Counted from the stretch's first letter, positions 34,148 to 43,715 are shown. The stretch: DNA of 44,347 nucleotides from Pirellulaceae bacterium (GCA_016784735.1 JADHUC010000057.1:1-44347); one strand, 5' to 3'. Made by a program: numbers and translations. Notes: generated by a model not told the origin, from the sequence alone.

Positions 34148-37100
34148 GTGACCGCAAAGACCCACTGGACGCTGTTAGCGTTGTTTGTATGTGCGATCGG
34201 GCTCATCGTGATCGATTCCGGCGTTCTCGAGTCCAGTGACAGAACCGAGCCGCGCCGGTTGCCTGACGATCTGTCCAGCGCCCGGAAGGCCGAATCCCCC
34301 GGCTTCGAGCGTCTGCGGCCGCTTCGAGGCGAAGATGTGTCGGCTGCGAAGATGCGAACGCCATCTTCGCAAACCGGCGTTCGCCTGGCCTCCCATCACG
34401 TGACAATGGCAACCGTGGCGGTGACCACGGTGATAGGCCAGGCAAACTCGGTCACAGGCGCAACGCTCTCTTTCACGGACATCGATAATTCGTCGCAAAG
34501 CCAGACAGTGACTGAGGACGCTGAGGTTCTCGCGCGACCGAAAGGCAAGATTACGCTCACGGGCACGATGCCTGGCACATTCAGGCAAGAACACTCTGTG
34601 GTCGCGCTCATCGGAGGCGTCCAACGATTGAGCGTCAGGCCAGGAACGCGCACATTCAGCCTGGAGATACCAAAGCTCGCCGATGGTGTGCACAAACTTG
34701 GTATCTTCGCCGTGGATAAAGATGGCAACGTTGTTCCGGATGTGGACGTCCTTCGCTTTGCTCTTATGGTTCGCACGGCGAGGGTTCACGTATTGGCCGT
34801 CGATGCAAGCGGTCTCACACTTGGTTCGCCCCCCTACCAGATCAAGGTCACTTTCGACACGTCTGAGTTGGCAACGATCGCATCCAATATGTTCCAGATG
34901 AACCGCGTCACCGACACGGGAACCGTCGGATCTTCAATCACATTGGCGAATGTGCAGCGATTGGCGGCTTCCTCGGGCGTTGAGATCGTGATTAACCAGC
35001 AACTCGACGCCGGTCTTTACCGCCTGAGAATCGTTGGGGGTGATGACGGCGTGAAGGATCGCTACGGGAACGTATTGCAGGGCAACGATGCCACGGAGAC
35101 GAACTTCGACGAGAACATCCTCAAGCCCGTCGGCGCAGAGGTTTCCAGCGTACAACCCGGTATCGCCGGCGCAACAGGTCAGTACGTCCCCTACGCCGAG
35201 TTCACAGGTCCGCGTACCGTTCCAGACGGTTTCAATCCGAACGACAAGGTGGAATCTCGTGTCGTTCGGTTGTACTACTATCGTGATGCGCACCGAGTTG
35301 CGCAGATCATCAACCGTAAGGTCCGATCGTACAATCGGGCCGGAGTCGACATGCAGCGCCAGTTGGCGGACAAGGCCCGTACGGAAGCGGACCAGCGGAC
35401 TGTCGCCCGCCAGCAGGCGGAGAGAAACGCGATCATCCAATCGCAGAATACCCGCCGCAAGGAAAACGAACTTCAGGCGGCGGAACAATCGTTGAGCCGA
35501 TCTGTGCAAGAGCTGACGAATTACCGACGCGCAAACCCTAATACTGACCCTCAGACGGATGCGACCGTCCAGAGGCTGGAGAGCTTGGTACGTTCATTCG
35601 AGAACCGAGTCGGCGACATGCGAGCGGAGGTGGCCGCCCTGCGCGACAGAGAGGTCAGGGCCAACGAAGCCGTCCAGCAAGCCGAAGCCGGGGAGCGACT
35701 GGCCCGCGAAGACCAGTTCCGGATGGGGGTTGCGGCCGGTCACGCCGACCCTGACACGTACGCACCCGGCGTGCCAAAGTCTGATGACCCTGTCGAGCAG
35801 GTCTCCGTCTCCGTGATCGGCGAAGGACTAATCCATCTGCGCGGGCCGTTGAAGGGCATCAACATCATTCGCACGATGATCGACCAGATCGACCAGCCCG
35901 TGGGCCAGGTGCGGGTGGCCGTACACACCGTGCAAATCAACGGCGAGAAAGAAAATCGCATGGAGGACGTGGCCCACGTCATTCAGTTGTACATCGATCA
36001 CGCTCGTTTTTTGACCATGCAGTCGTCCGAGATGCTCCGGAAGGCAGTCGTTCAAGTCGCTTCGCGAAAGGCCGAGGAGACGATGGGACTGTGCCCAGGT
36101 GAAAGCCAGGAAGACCGAGACCGTCGTTATCTGAATGCCTTCTTCGGCAAGGAATTCATCGACGAACTGGCGGCTATGGACTCCGAGTTTCTCAAGACCG
36201 GCAACAAGCTGCTGTCGCTGCACTCGATGGACACCACAAGCCTCTCGTCCGCCTTGAATCTACTGGCCCTGGCCAAGAACAGCACGCGCCTGGAAATCCT
36301 CCAAGAGTTCGATCAGATGATCCAAGGGGAACTGCCCTTGATCGAAGCGAGCTATCTCGAAGCCGGCATGACAGCATGCAAGAAGAAGTGGAGCTTTCGT
36401 TGCCCGCCGAAGTTCTACCCGATGGCCGACAGGGCGAGATTCGAATCGCTGCGAGGCTTTTTCAATGCACAGATCGCCCACGACGACACGATGACGCCAC
36501 TGCAGCGCGATTTCATAAGGCTCGCGCAGATTTTCAAGAGCCGGCTGATAACAGAATTGGAGTACAAGCAGCGGGTAATGGAGCGGGCAATTATTGAAGA
36601 TCGTCTGGGAAACAGAATCAAGGAACTCGTCGAGGCGAAGGAGAAGGAGGAAGCAGCAAAACAGGCACTAGCGGATGCACACGAGAAGATCTCGACTCAG
36701 CGCGTATCGGTCGTCACGGAGCTCTCGGGCTTTCTCGCAAGCGCGGCTAAAGTGGTCGAGACGTTCTCCCAATATGACAGGTTCCACAGAGAGAAAGTGA
36801 GGAAGCTATTCGACGTGGTACTTTCTGAACCTTCCGATGGCGAAAAAGGTGAGCCAAGACGATACAGCGACGAAAACCATCACATCAAGATCAACGTGGG
36901 CGGTCGTCCGATGGTCTGGGGCAAATCGGATACGTCCGATGGGTCGAAAGCGGGCACCGAGGAGAACGCGGAGGACGCTGGCAAACCGGAGGGTGGACCA
37001 GCGGAAGCGAAACCAGGACAAGTTGCTCGTCCCAAGAGAACATTTGCCCCAAAAGCTGAGGAAGACAAAGCGTATTGGCACTCGATGTTCTACGAACTCG

Positions 37101-39043
37101 TAGAAATTGCCAAGAATCTCGAAACGGAATTCCAGAAGTACCGTTTTTCCGACCAGACGCTCGAGGGTTTTCGGAAAGCAAACAGTAGCAGGCTGATTAA
37201 ATTACAGGAATCGGTGGAAAGTGATCGAGCCGAGGCGCCATTTCTGTGGGAGAACCAGCATCGTTTGGCCGGCTACTTCAAGTTTGCCGAAATCCTCATG
37301 CAAGACATTCGTCGCAAACATGACACGATAGACCACGCTGGATCGGAATTACTGGACTCGCTTCGCATCGAACAGGTGGACATGGATCTGGTCTACCGAA
37401 AGTGGGTCATCTTGCGAGACTTAGTTGCTGGCTTGGTCCCATATATTCAAGACGCTTCTCTGAATCAGTTGGCCAGTGACTTCATTGAGCAGGGAGAGAA
37501 GTCGATGCGTAGCCTCTTGCCGCTTGGGCTGAATCTTGATATCGCGCGGCGCACAGCGGAGCAATCGCGTCGGCCCCTCGATCACAAGAAGTTCCTCGAC
37601 ATGCTGATCGACGACCTCGAGGAGAAATACATCGAGTTGCTCGACGGCACGCGGGCGCATACGGCGAACGTGGACAACTATCTGAAGCGGCTGACGACGG
37701 CGTTGGATGATGATTTCAATACGCAGTTCTACCATCCGGCGTTTCGCTACATTCGCCAGGCGAGTTCTTATCACGATGTACAGTTTGGCCAGACCGAAAC
37801 GACCAGCATCCTGGCAAATAACCGCGAGTTTGCCAAAGTGGACCCGAGTGCGACCATGGAGTTTGACTTGCCGGCGCGCGACATTGCGTTAGCGGAGGCA
37901 TTGAACGGGGCCAAGGCGACGATTGACGATATCGGGGCGTTGGCGAACGATCCCACGTTCCTGGCACTGGCCAGCGGTGGAGTCGGCTCGGCCGCGGCCC
38001 CGGCCCCAGGATCGACCGGCGGTTTCGGCGTCGTGCGCGATGTGTTGCCCGGTCTGGACTCGACCACCTCCGAGCAGATCATGGCTCAAAATGCCGGAGC
38101 GCGGCCTCAGTTCGGGTCAAATCTCGAAAACCTGATTCCCGATCCTGCGATCTACAAGTTCGAAACAGGCACAGGGTACGAGATCCGGCCGGTTATTCAA
38201 CCAGACGGGCAAGCGGTTGTGTTCGACTTCAACTACATGTACACGACGAACATCCGGGAGCCGGTCCGAGCGGACGAGAAGCACTTGGGACGAGTCAAGC
38301 GGCACTTTGTCCACACGGACGTGCAGTTGAGTAACTTCGAGTTGCGGGAGGTCAGTCGCTACACGGTGGCGTTAAAGGCCGCGCGGACCCGGCGCGGCGT
38401 GCCGCTGCTGGAAGACATCCCGGTTGCCGGCGTGTTGTTCCGGCCGCTACCGAGCGACGAATCGTCACTGCAGCAAAACCTGATTTACAGCCAAGCGACC
38501 ATATTCCCGACGCTGTTCGACCTGATGGGCCTGCGGTGGGCGCCGGCCGTCGCGGATATGGACCCCTTGCGAGTGTCCAACCGAGAGTTCGTCGTTCGCG
38601 GACGCCATCGAGCACTGGAAAACCGAGTGTACGACTACGCGAGCGAACAGGTGGACGAGTTCCTGCGGATTCCTGAGGCGAACCGGCGAGCGGACCTGTA
38701 CCGCTCACAGGAGACCATTCCCTACATGCACCCGAACGGCTACCAGGGTCCGGGGCTCGACCTGCGCGACAGCCAGCTTCAAGAGGGCTATCAGCCCGGC
38801 CGCGTCTATCCACAGGATCGATTTATCCCCGGCGAGTCCAAGGAAGGTTCGCCGTTTCGGCCTCGGCGTGGATACAACTCGCCACAAAGTCCGCACGCCA
38901 ATGTCTATCCAACGGAGGAACTCGCTCCCGGTGTACCGGGACCTCACGCGAACACAGAGCCTGAAGCCGGACCGCTCCCCGGTCTGCCGACCCCGGCGAC
39001 CGGCGGTGATCAGATGGAACCAAGCGTACGTTTTCTGGAGTAA
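34148..39043 (+). CDS. Atypical giant secretin-like outer-membrane protein with large helical insert
   Basis: The protein has 1,631 residues, about 2.5 times a normal secretin, from GTG 34148. An N-terminal hydrophobic segment (TLLALFVCAIGLIVI) directs export. Beta-rich Ig-like regions (about 90-330) come first, then a coiled coil (about 380-530). Residues about 550-600 (VSVIGEGLIHLRGPLKGINI then IRTMIDQIDQPVGQVRVAVH) match a secretin N-domain followed by the first barrel strand. From about 610 to 1,240 the chain is largely helical and highly charged, with a Lys/Glu-rich low-complexity patch near 900-975. A second match follows: YEIRPVIQPDGQAVVFDFNY (about 1,344-1,363) and the hallmark RGVPLLEDIPVAGVLFRPLP (about 1,416-1,435), which correspond to the secretin C-terminal barrel and its VPxLGDIPxLGxLF signature. 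A Pro/Gly-rich tail ends the protein. The stop is 4 nt before the next gene. The secretin relation is by motif; a pore is inferred. Confidence 0.72.
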   Translation: MTAKTHWTLLALFVCAIGLIVIDSGVLESSDRTEPRRLPDDLSSARKAESPGFERLRPLRGEDVSAAKMRTPSSQTGVRLASHHVTMATVAVTTVIGQANSVTGATLSFTDIDNSSQSQTVTEDAEVLARPKGKITLTGTMPGTFRQEHSVVALIGGVQRLSVRPGTRTFSLEIPKLADGVHKLGIFAVDKDGNVVPDVDVLRFALMVRTARVHVLAVDASGLTLGSPPYQIKVTFDTSELATIASNMFQMNRVTDTGTVGSSITLANVQRLAASSGVEIVINQQLDAGLYRLRIVGGDDGVKDRYGNVLQGNDATETNFDENILKPVGAEVSSVQPGIAGATGQYVPYAEFTGPRTVPDGFNPNDKVESRVVRLYYYRDAHRVAQIINRKVRSYNRAGVDMQRQLADKARTEADQRTVARQQAERNAIIQSQNTRRKENELQAAEQSLSRSVQELTNYRRANPNTDPQTDATVQRLESLVRSFENRVGDMRAEVAALRDREVRANEAVQQAEAGERLAREDQFRMGVAAGHADPDTYAPGVPKSDDPVEQVSVSVIGEGLIHLRGPLKGINIIRTMIDQIDQPVGQVRVAVHTVQINGEKENRMEDVAHVIQLYIDHARFLTMQSSEMLRKAVVQVASRKAEETMGLCPGESQEDRDRRYLNAFFGKEFIDELAAMDSEFLKTGNKLLSLHSMDTTSLSSALNLLALAKNSTRLEILQEFDQMIQGELPLIEASYLEAGMTACKKKWSFRCPPKFYPMADRARFESLRGFFNAQIAHDDTMTPLQRDFIRLAQIFKSRLITELEYKQRVMERAIIEDRLGNRIKELVEAKEKEEAAKQALADAHEKISTQRVSVVTELSGFLASAAKVVETFSQYDRFHREKVRKLFDVVLSEPSDGEKGEPRRYSDENHHIKINVGGRPMVWGKSDTSDGSKAGTEENAEDAGKPEGGPAEAKPGQVARPKRTFAPKAEEDKAYWHSMFYELVEIAKNLETEFQKYRFSDQTLEGFRKANSSRLIKLQESVESDRAEAPFLWENQHRLAGYFKFAEILMQDIRRKHDTIDHAGSELLDSLRIEQVDMDLVYRKWVILRDLVAGLVPYIQDASLNQLASDFIEQGEKSMRSLLPLGLNLDIARRTAEQSRRPLDHKKFLDMLIDDLEEKYIELLDGTRAHTANVDNYLKRLTTALDDDFNTQFYHPAFRYIRQASSYHDVQFGQTETTSILANNREFAKVDPSATMEFDLPARDIALAEALNGAKATIDDIGALANDPTFLALASGGVGSAAAPAPGSTGGFGVVRDVLPGLDSTTSEQIMAQNAGARPQFGSNLENLIPDPAIYKFETGTGYEIRPVIQPDGQAVVFDFNYMYTTNIREPVRADEKHLGRVKRHFVHTDVQLSNFELREVSRYTVALKAARTRRGVPLLEDIPVAGVLFRPLPSDESSLQQNLIYSQATIFPTLFDLMGLRWAPAVADMDPLRVSNREFVVRGRHRALENRVYDYASEQVDEFLRIPEANRRADLYRSQETIPYMHPNGYQGPGLDLRDSQLQEGYQPGRVYPQDRFIPGESKEGSPFRPRRGYNSPQSPHANVYPTEELAPGVPGPHANTEPEAGPLPGLPTPATGGDQMEPSVRFLE

Positions 39044-39047
39044 CAAC

Positions 39048-39995
39048 ATGGCTTGCCGAAGGCCTTTTGGCGGGGCCCTCGCCTGCTTGCTGTTGATCGG
39101 GACAGCGTGGGGGGCGAAGCCTGCCGTCCTGCACCGTGGCTGCACCAAGCCCGGTTATACGTGCGGAATCCCCGCGTACAATTACCAGTATCGACCGCGT
39201 TCGTCGTCGGAAACGGCGGTCAGTCGCACCGGGATCTTGCTGCGAACCAGGACTTCACTGGCGGAGGCCGTCGAGCCGGGGCCGGTATCATTGCGACGAG
39301 CGTTCAGTGACGAGCAAGTACTCCGTTATGACCCCGGCAAGGCTCAGAGATACATCGAGCGGCGAATCGACGAGACTCTTGTGGATGCTGATCCTCGGCC
39401 CAAGTCTCGATTCTCTCGCGCGGAGCAAAGCCTGGAGCGACTACCGCCACTGCCGGAACACAATGTTCTCGTGGAACCGAAGCCCGGAGTCACTCGTCGG
39501 GTCTTCAGCGACACTTTTACGGCCAGATTGCCGGCCACCGAGCCGAAAGAGAGGACGGTGGTTGAACTGTACCAACTGGATCGACCGCGGTTGAAGATCG
39601 ATCACTGCGAAATCTCCGAAGTGGCACTGCAACTGCGCGACGACGGCATTTGGGTCTTGAGCCTGAAGGCGGACCAAAACCGTCGCCCGGCAGAAGGCGA
39701 ACCAGCGGAGTACAATCCGCGATTGCACATCAAGCGGAATCAGTTCGTGGTGCGGCTGCGTTGTATGGGTGCTTTCCAGAACGAATCAACCGAAACCGCC
39801 GTAGCGGCCGGAAAACCCGTACTTGCAGACCTTCACACTACTCAGTTCTGGGTGCAGAACGGCCAGCCGCGGTACATTCGAACGGGATACCGCAACGCGT
39901 GGTTAAAGGAGCATTTCGAAGAGATTGATCGCGTGGAAGTCGAGTTCTTCTACTACAAGCAACACGGCTCCCCGAACCCAACGCACGCGGAATAG
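39048..39995 (+). CDS. Exported protein of unknown function, partner of the secretin-like gene
   Basis: The protein has 315 residues from ATG 39048, 4 nt after the upstream stop with TGGAG overlapping that stop region; a longer frame from 38868 would lie inside the secretin-like gene and is rejected. The signal peptide (PFGGALACLLLIGTAWG-A) precedes a Cys-containing stretch (HRGCTKPGYTCGIPAYNY), a charged linker and a beta-rich C-terminal half (VVELYQLDRPRLKIDHCEIS, LQLRDDGIWVLSLKADQN, FWVQNGQPRYIRTGYRNAW). It was not recognised. The tight spacing suggests that it is made with, and may bind, the secretin-like protein, perhaps as a periplasmic or outer-membrane accessory. Confidence 0.7.
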   Translation: MACRRPFGGALACLLLIGTAWGAKPAVLHRGCTKPGYTCGIPAYNYQYRPRSSSETAVSRTGILLRTRTSLAEAVEPGPVSLRRAFSDEQVLRYDPGKAQRYIERRIDETLVDADPRPKSRFSRAEQSLERLPPLPEHNVLVEPKPGVTRRVFSDTFTARLPATEPKERTVVELYQLDRPRLKIDHCEISEVALQLRDDGIWVLSLKADQNRRPAEGEPAEYNPRLHIKRNQFVVRLRCMGAFQNESTETAVAAGKPVLADLHTTQFWVQNGQPRYIRTGYRNAWLKEHFEEIDRVEVEFFYYKQHGSPNPTHAE

Positions 39996-40027
39996 GGCAG
40001 GCGGAAGGAACAAAGGAGAAGTCATCT

Positions 40028-40822
40028 ATGCAGATCCAGGTCGCTTGCAGAACGATCGGTGCCTGCTGGGCAGTTATGACGCTGTGCGCCGTCACGGGCC
40101 ACGCGGCCAATCGCAAGGCGTCCAATGTGCCGCCCACGCTGGAGATCGAAGTGCTTGATCCAGGTGTGGACCCACTGGGCAACCCGGCGGTCTTGGTGCG
40201 GCCCGACGAGTACGGTCAACTGCAAGTGGACATCCCGCCGGTGGTTCTCGTCCATCGGTACTATTATACGGGCGACCGCTCCTTTCAGGCTCAGCTCCTC
40301 CCCGGAGGCCCTTCCATCGTGGTCGCAAACCATCCAAGAACGGGCGAGCGGTGTTACGTGCCGGTCCAGATGCTACCGGGCGCACCACGTGTGACGTACA
40401 CAAGCAGTTCCATTGAATACGATTACGGCGAGACCGGAATCACCGTCCAGTTCAAAACGCACGCCCCGCCGACAATAAAGTACCGCAACGGTTTGCCGTG
40501 GCACCGGAAGATTGGCAACGCGGTTCACGCCGACCAGTGGCGCGATCGCGCCGAAAAGCTTCACGACTCCACGAAAAACGCGGCTTCTCGCTCAAGGACA
40601 CTTGCCTCCGGCGCGATGATAAAGTTCGGCGATACGAGCCAGACGATCCTCTTGCCCGCCGCAAACCTGTTGGAGATGATGCCGGGCGGGAAGATCGTTT
40701 TCGGTACCGACTGGGAACAGCGTTTGGCGAGTCGAGCTGCGGAACACCGGCGTGACAAAGCCAATCGTCATGCCGAAAAGGACCAACGCTGGGCGGAATT
40801 CAGCATTCCGACAAACCGTTGA
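40028..40822 (+). CDS. Exported protein of unknown function
   Basis: The protein has 264 residues. AAGGAGA lies 10 nt before ATG 40028. A signal peptide (TIGACWAVMTLCAVTGHA-A) is followed by beta-rich sequence: PPTLEIEVLDPGVDPLGN, YGQLQVDIPPVVLVHRYYYT, and RSFQAQLLPGGPSIVVANHP. A C-terminal helical, Arg/Glu-rich end (LASRAAEHRRDKANRHAEKD) closes it. The family is unknown. It begins 32 nt after the preceding stop, so the three genes 34148-40822 form one operon. Its product probably acts at the envelope with its neighbours. Confidence 0.7.
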   Translation: MQIQVACRTIGACWAVMTLCAVTGHAANRKASNVPPTLEIEVLDPGVDPLGNPAVLVRPDEYGQLQVDIPPVVLVHRYYYTGDRSFQAQLLPGGPSIVVANHPRTGERCYVPVQMLPGAPRVTYTSSSIEYDYGETGITVQFKTHAPPTIKYRNGLPWHRKIGNAVHADQWRDRAEKLHDSTKNAASRSRTLASGAMIKFGDTSQTILLPAANLLEMMPGGKIVFGTDWEQRLASRAAEHRRDKANRHAEKDQRWAEFSIPTNR

Positions 40823-41132
40823 TGCACGACTATATCCGGCACGGTTCACATCTCGGACGTGGCCACAGTGGCGCCCATTGCACTTGTCGGCTGAGAATGA
40901 CATGGCAGGTGCGTGATTCGCAGTAATGTTTTCATTCCGTTCCATTTTCCTGCCGGTCGTATTCCTGCCCCTTTTCTTGATCCCAATCTGAGCAACAACC
41001 GCGCCCTGCGCTTTCGGTCGGGCTGAATACACGGTAAAACTAGTGCTGGAATACGGAAAGTTGACTGTCCTCACCCTTTGATTTTGTGCCGACAGTGATC
41101 GTCCGAGGGGCCGTGACGGGAGGATCTGATAT
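40823..41132. other. Intergenic region with possible dispersed repeat
   Basis: The 310-nt gap has no convincing gene. A pyrimidine-rich stretch around 40928-40982 (TTTTCATTCCGTTCCATTTT, CGTATTCCTGCCCCTTTTCT) has the look of a dispersed degenerate tandem repeat. GGGAGG at 41118-41123 is the ribosome-binding site of the next gene. Confidence 0.35.
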
Positions 41133-42032
41133 ATGACCAGACGAAGGTATCTCGCTTTGGGGGCCATTGCGATTTTGGCCTTCTGCGTTATCACGCCGGC
41201 CGAACAGAAGGTTCTGCACGAAGAGAAGTCGCCCTACAGCACCATCATCGTTACGGAAGACGAACAAGGATTGCGCACTTTGTGGTTCGAGAAAAATGGG
41301 GCCAAACAAAGCGTCGTCAAGCCGGGCGACCCCGACCACATTGAGCTACCGTATGCGGAAGTCATGCCAGTAGGATTGGGCCTTGTTGAGAAACCGCAAC
41401 GCGTGTTAATCGTTGGGCTTGGTGGCGGCACGATTCCCAGCTTCCTGCGCAGACACTACCCCAAGCTCACGATTGACGTGGTCGACATCGATCCGGTCGT
41501 GGTCGATGTGGCCAAGAGGTTCTTCGGCTTCCGCGAAGATCCGAGGATGCACGCCTACGTGGAGGATGGGCGCCGGTTCATCGAACGATGCCGAAATCGT
41601 TACGACGCCATCTTTCTCGATGCCTTCAGCGCCGACAATGTCCCCTACAGCTTGGCAACACAGGAGTTTCTGCATGCGGTTCGTCGAGCGCTGACGCCGA
41701 AAGGTGTGGTCGTCGGAAACATCTGGAGCCGTGCCTCCAACCCTCTTTACGATTCCATGGTCCGAACCTATCAGGAAGTGTTCGACGAGTTGTATATCAT
41801 GGACGTCGAAGCCCGAGGAAACAAAATCCTGATCGCGCTTCCACGCAAAGAACGGCTCAGCCGAAACGACATGGCACGACGGGTAAAAGCCGTATCGAGA
41901 CAGCAGCGTTTTCCGTTCGATATGGGAAGACTCGTGACGTACGGCTACCACTACGCGGGAGAGAAGAACTCGGACGGCCAAGTGTTGACGGACAAGGACC
42001 GACCAGTCTCCCCCAAAGAAGGTTCACAGTAG
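41133..42032 (+). CDS. Exported spermidine-synthase-fold protein
   Basis: The protein has 299 residues. The N-terminus (MTRRRYLALGAIAILAFCVI) is a twin-Arg-flanked hydrophobic segment, so the protein is exported or anchored. The rest is the aminopropyltransferase fold: the nucleotide-binding loop VLIVGLGGGTIPSFLRR (91-107), the acidic strand end VVDIDP (D118, D120), the VEDGRRF motif (D145), and IFLDAFSADNVP (161-172), whose Asp163 corresponds to the catalytic Asp of SpeE. The usual DSTDP motif is absent, and the N-terminal beta-hairpin domain is short. Spermidine synthases need cytoplasmic decarboxylated SAM, so an exported copy is unlikely to make spermidine. GGGAGG lies 9 nt before the ATG. 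It follows the secretin-like operon after a 310-nt gap. Confidence 0.86.
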   Translation: MTRRRYLALGAIAILAFCVITPAEQKVLHEEKSPYSTIIVTEDEQGLRTLWFEKNGAKQSVVKPGDPDHIELPYAEVMPVGLGLVEKPQRVLIVGLGGGTIPSFLRRHYPKLTIDVVDIDPVVVDVAKRFFGFREDPRMHAYVEDGRRFIERCRNRYDAIFLDAFSADNVPYSLATQEFLHAVRRALTPKGVVVGNIWSRASNPLYDSMVRTYQEVFDELYIMDVEARGNKILIALPRKERLSRNDMARRVKAVSRQQRFPFDMGRLVTYGYHYAGEKNSDGQVLTDKDRPVSPKEGSQ

Positions 42033-42112
42033 GCCCTTCGCCTTTTCCACATCGACAGGAAGTTGTCGATGTTGCCAGAAGGCTGGTTTTCGCGGTACGA
42101 AACTGCCGTTGG

Positions 42113-42202
42113 GCTGGTTATAGATTGCTGGTTATAGATGAAGAAACGACACGAGATCCGGGCATTCCATCTGCCATCTATAACCATCAATCTATAGCCA
42201 GC
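42113..42202. repeat. 28-bp imperfect inverted repeat containing 14-bp tandem units
   Basis: The left arm (42113-42140) is two near-identical 14-mers, GCTGGTTATAGATT and GCTGGTTATAGATG. The right arm (42175-42202) is its reverse complement at 26 of 28 positions, around a 34-nt loop. It occupies the gap between the convergent spermidine-synthase-like and PL14-like genes, and could act as a bidirectional terminator. It looks like a dispersed palindromic element. Confidence 0.8.
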
Positions 42203-42212
42203 TTCGTACGCA

Positions 42213-43715
42213 TCACTCTCTTTTCATGGGGCCGATGTACTTCTTTGCGATCACCACGTTGTCAATGAACAAATGCTGGTCGTACGGTGACGGCTTCGTG
42301 CCGCCGTGGTAGACGTTCATCCAAATTTGTTCGATTTTCAATTTGTCCACGTGGCGAAAGCGGATATCGGTCTTCTCAAATGCAAGCCGGCCGTCGACCC
42401 AAGCTCGCAGGATGCCATCTTTCTCGCCGGGCGTGTTCATCTTCAGATACTGTTCGATCGAGTACCAGCGGTTGCTTTCCAGAAAGCCACGGTAATCGTT
42501 TTGCCAACCCCAACCGTCGCCGTACCAGCCTTGCATGTCGGCGTGATAGCAGTAAGTGCCGATCGGGTGCAGGCCGCCCAGCGGATTGTCCGTGGGAATG
42601 GAAAGATCAAACGATCCGCGGGCCGACCAGCCGTCGGTGCCATCGACCTTGCGCCCGCCCCAACCGGCGACCCCGTAAGTCCCGCTGATCCCCGGCATCT
42701 TGCCGCCCTGCAATGTCTGGTTCCAAGTTTCGCCCAGCCGCACGTAGTAACGAAAGTAGATCTCGTCCGGCTCCTTTCCCGTCTCCTTCTTGAACTTGTA
42801 CAACGTGTTCAAGGCACCGGTCGAACCTTTGGCGATTTTCACACGCAGTGCTTTGTCTTTCAGCGGTTCGAACTTTCGTTCGGCGTCCTCGGCGACAGTG
42901 TCAATGACTTCCATCTTCCCGGCGTACGTCCACTCTTCGTTCCACTTCTCGGACTCGAAGTCAGTCGCAAAAACAACGTCGGGGTCCTCGGCGATTCCCT
43001 TGTCGCCTGGATACTGTGAAGCTAGACCCAGGATCGGCTCCGAAGGCGGCAGGTCGTGTCCTTGCTTCGAGCGGAAGACGCCGATCTCGGCTGCGCCGTA
43101 TTGCTTGTTCGTGTAAAGTCGCAACGTCGCTTTCGAGACTTGCCCCAATTCCTTCGCGGGGGCCAGATCGAAGCGGATCAGAACGTTGTCTGGCCCGCCG
43201 GAGATTCTCAGTGAATCGGAATTACCCTGGCTGCGATAGGTGGACTTCGTGAGGTAAGTGTCAGCCTGCGGGGCGAGATCTTTCGATCCACGCTCACCGA
43301 CAACGATCAAGCAAGGCCGGTGTTCCGCTTCGGCATGCTCGCGACTGCAAAAGACGATCGTGCCGCCCTGCGCCAACGTCCGCAGAAAGAAGCCTTGGTT
43401 TGGGTGTTTTCCATCCTGCCACTCACGGACGAGACTGGTCACGTCCCACTCGACGAATTTGCCTTGGTCGTCGTCAGCGACGTTGGCCATCGCGTACGCT
43501 CTGTTTCCCTGCGCAACGTCCTTTGCATCGTGCCAATCGCCCATGAAGTTGTTCCACGGGAGTCTTCCGGCGGCATTGTAGTAGTCGCGACTCGCCCCGG
43601 TCGATCTACCCGGAGTGCCTTCCGCCCAATCGTTCTTTTCCCCAAATGCGGCCGTAGCGGAAAGCAAGATCGAAAACGTCCACACAAAGCAACGTTGCGA
43701 AGGGAACTTGAGCAT
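42213..43715 (-). CDS. Exported DNRLRE-domain / PL14-like polysaccharide-active protein
   Basis: The protein has 500 residues. A signal peptide (FVWTFSILLSATAAFG-E) precedes a partial DNRLRE-type (CBM96-like) beta region with FVEWDVTSLVREWQDG and FCSREHAEAEHRPCL. A second DNRLRE-like segment follows (about 145-235: DTYLTKSTYRSQGNSDSLRI, VLIRFDLAP, KATLRLYTNK). The C-terminal half (about 250-500) resembles polysaccharide lyase family 14 / jelly-roll lyases: EIYFRYYVRLGETWN, QGGKMPGISGTYG, GDGWGWQNDY, and RAWVDGRLAFEK. AAGGAAG lies before the ATG. It probably binds or cuts an acidic polysaccharide outside the cell. Catalytic residues were not assigned. Confidence 0.82.
   Translation of the reverse strand: MLKFPSQRCFVWTFSILLSATAAFGEKNDWAEGTPGRSTGASRDYYNAAGRLPWNNFMGDWHDAKDVAQGNRAYAMANVADDDQGKFVEWDVTSLVREWQDGKHPNQGFFLRTLAQGGTIVFCSREHAEAEHRPCLIVVGERGSKDLAPQADTYLTKSTYRSQGNSDSLRISGGPDNVLIRFDLAPAKELGQVSKATLRLYTNKQYGAAEIGVFRSKQGHDLPPSEPILGLASQYPGDKGIAEDPDVVFATDFESEKWNEEWTYAGKMEVIDTVAEDAERKFEPLKDKALRVKIAKGSTGALNTLYKFKKETGKEPDEIYFRYYVRLGETWNQTLQGGKMPGISGTYGVAGWGGRKVDGTDGWSARGSFDLSIPTDNPLGGLHPIGTYCYHADMQGWYGDGWGWQNDYRGFLESNRWYSIEQYLKMNTPGEKDGILRAWVDGRLAFEKTDIRFRHVDKLKIEQIWMNVYHGGTKPSPYDQHLFIDNVVIAKKYIGPMKRE

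Noticed and set aside
38868-39047. Upstream extension of the gene starting at 39048
   Set aside because: It lies inside the secretin-like gene, and the ATG at 39048 begins a good signal peptide with a ribosome-binding site.
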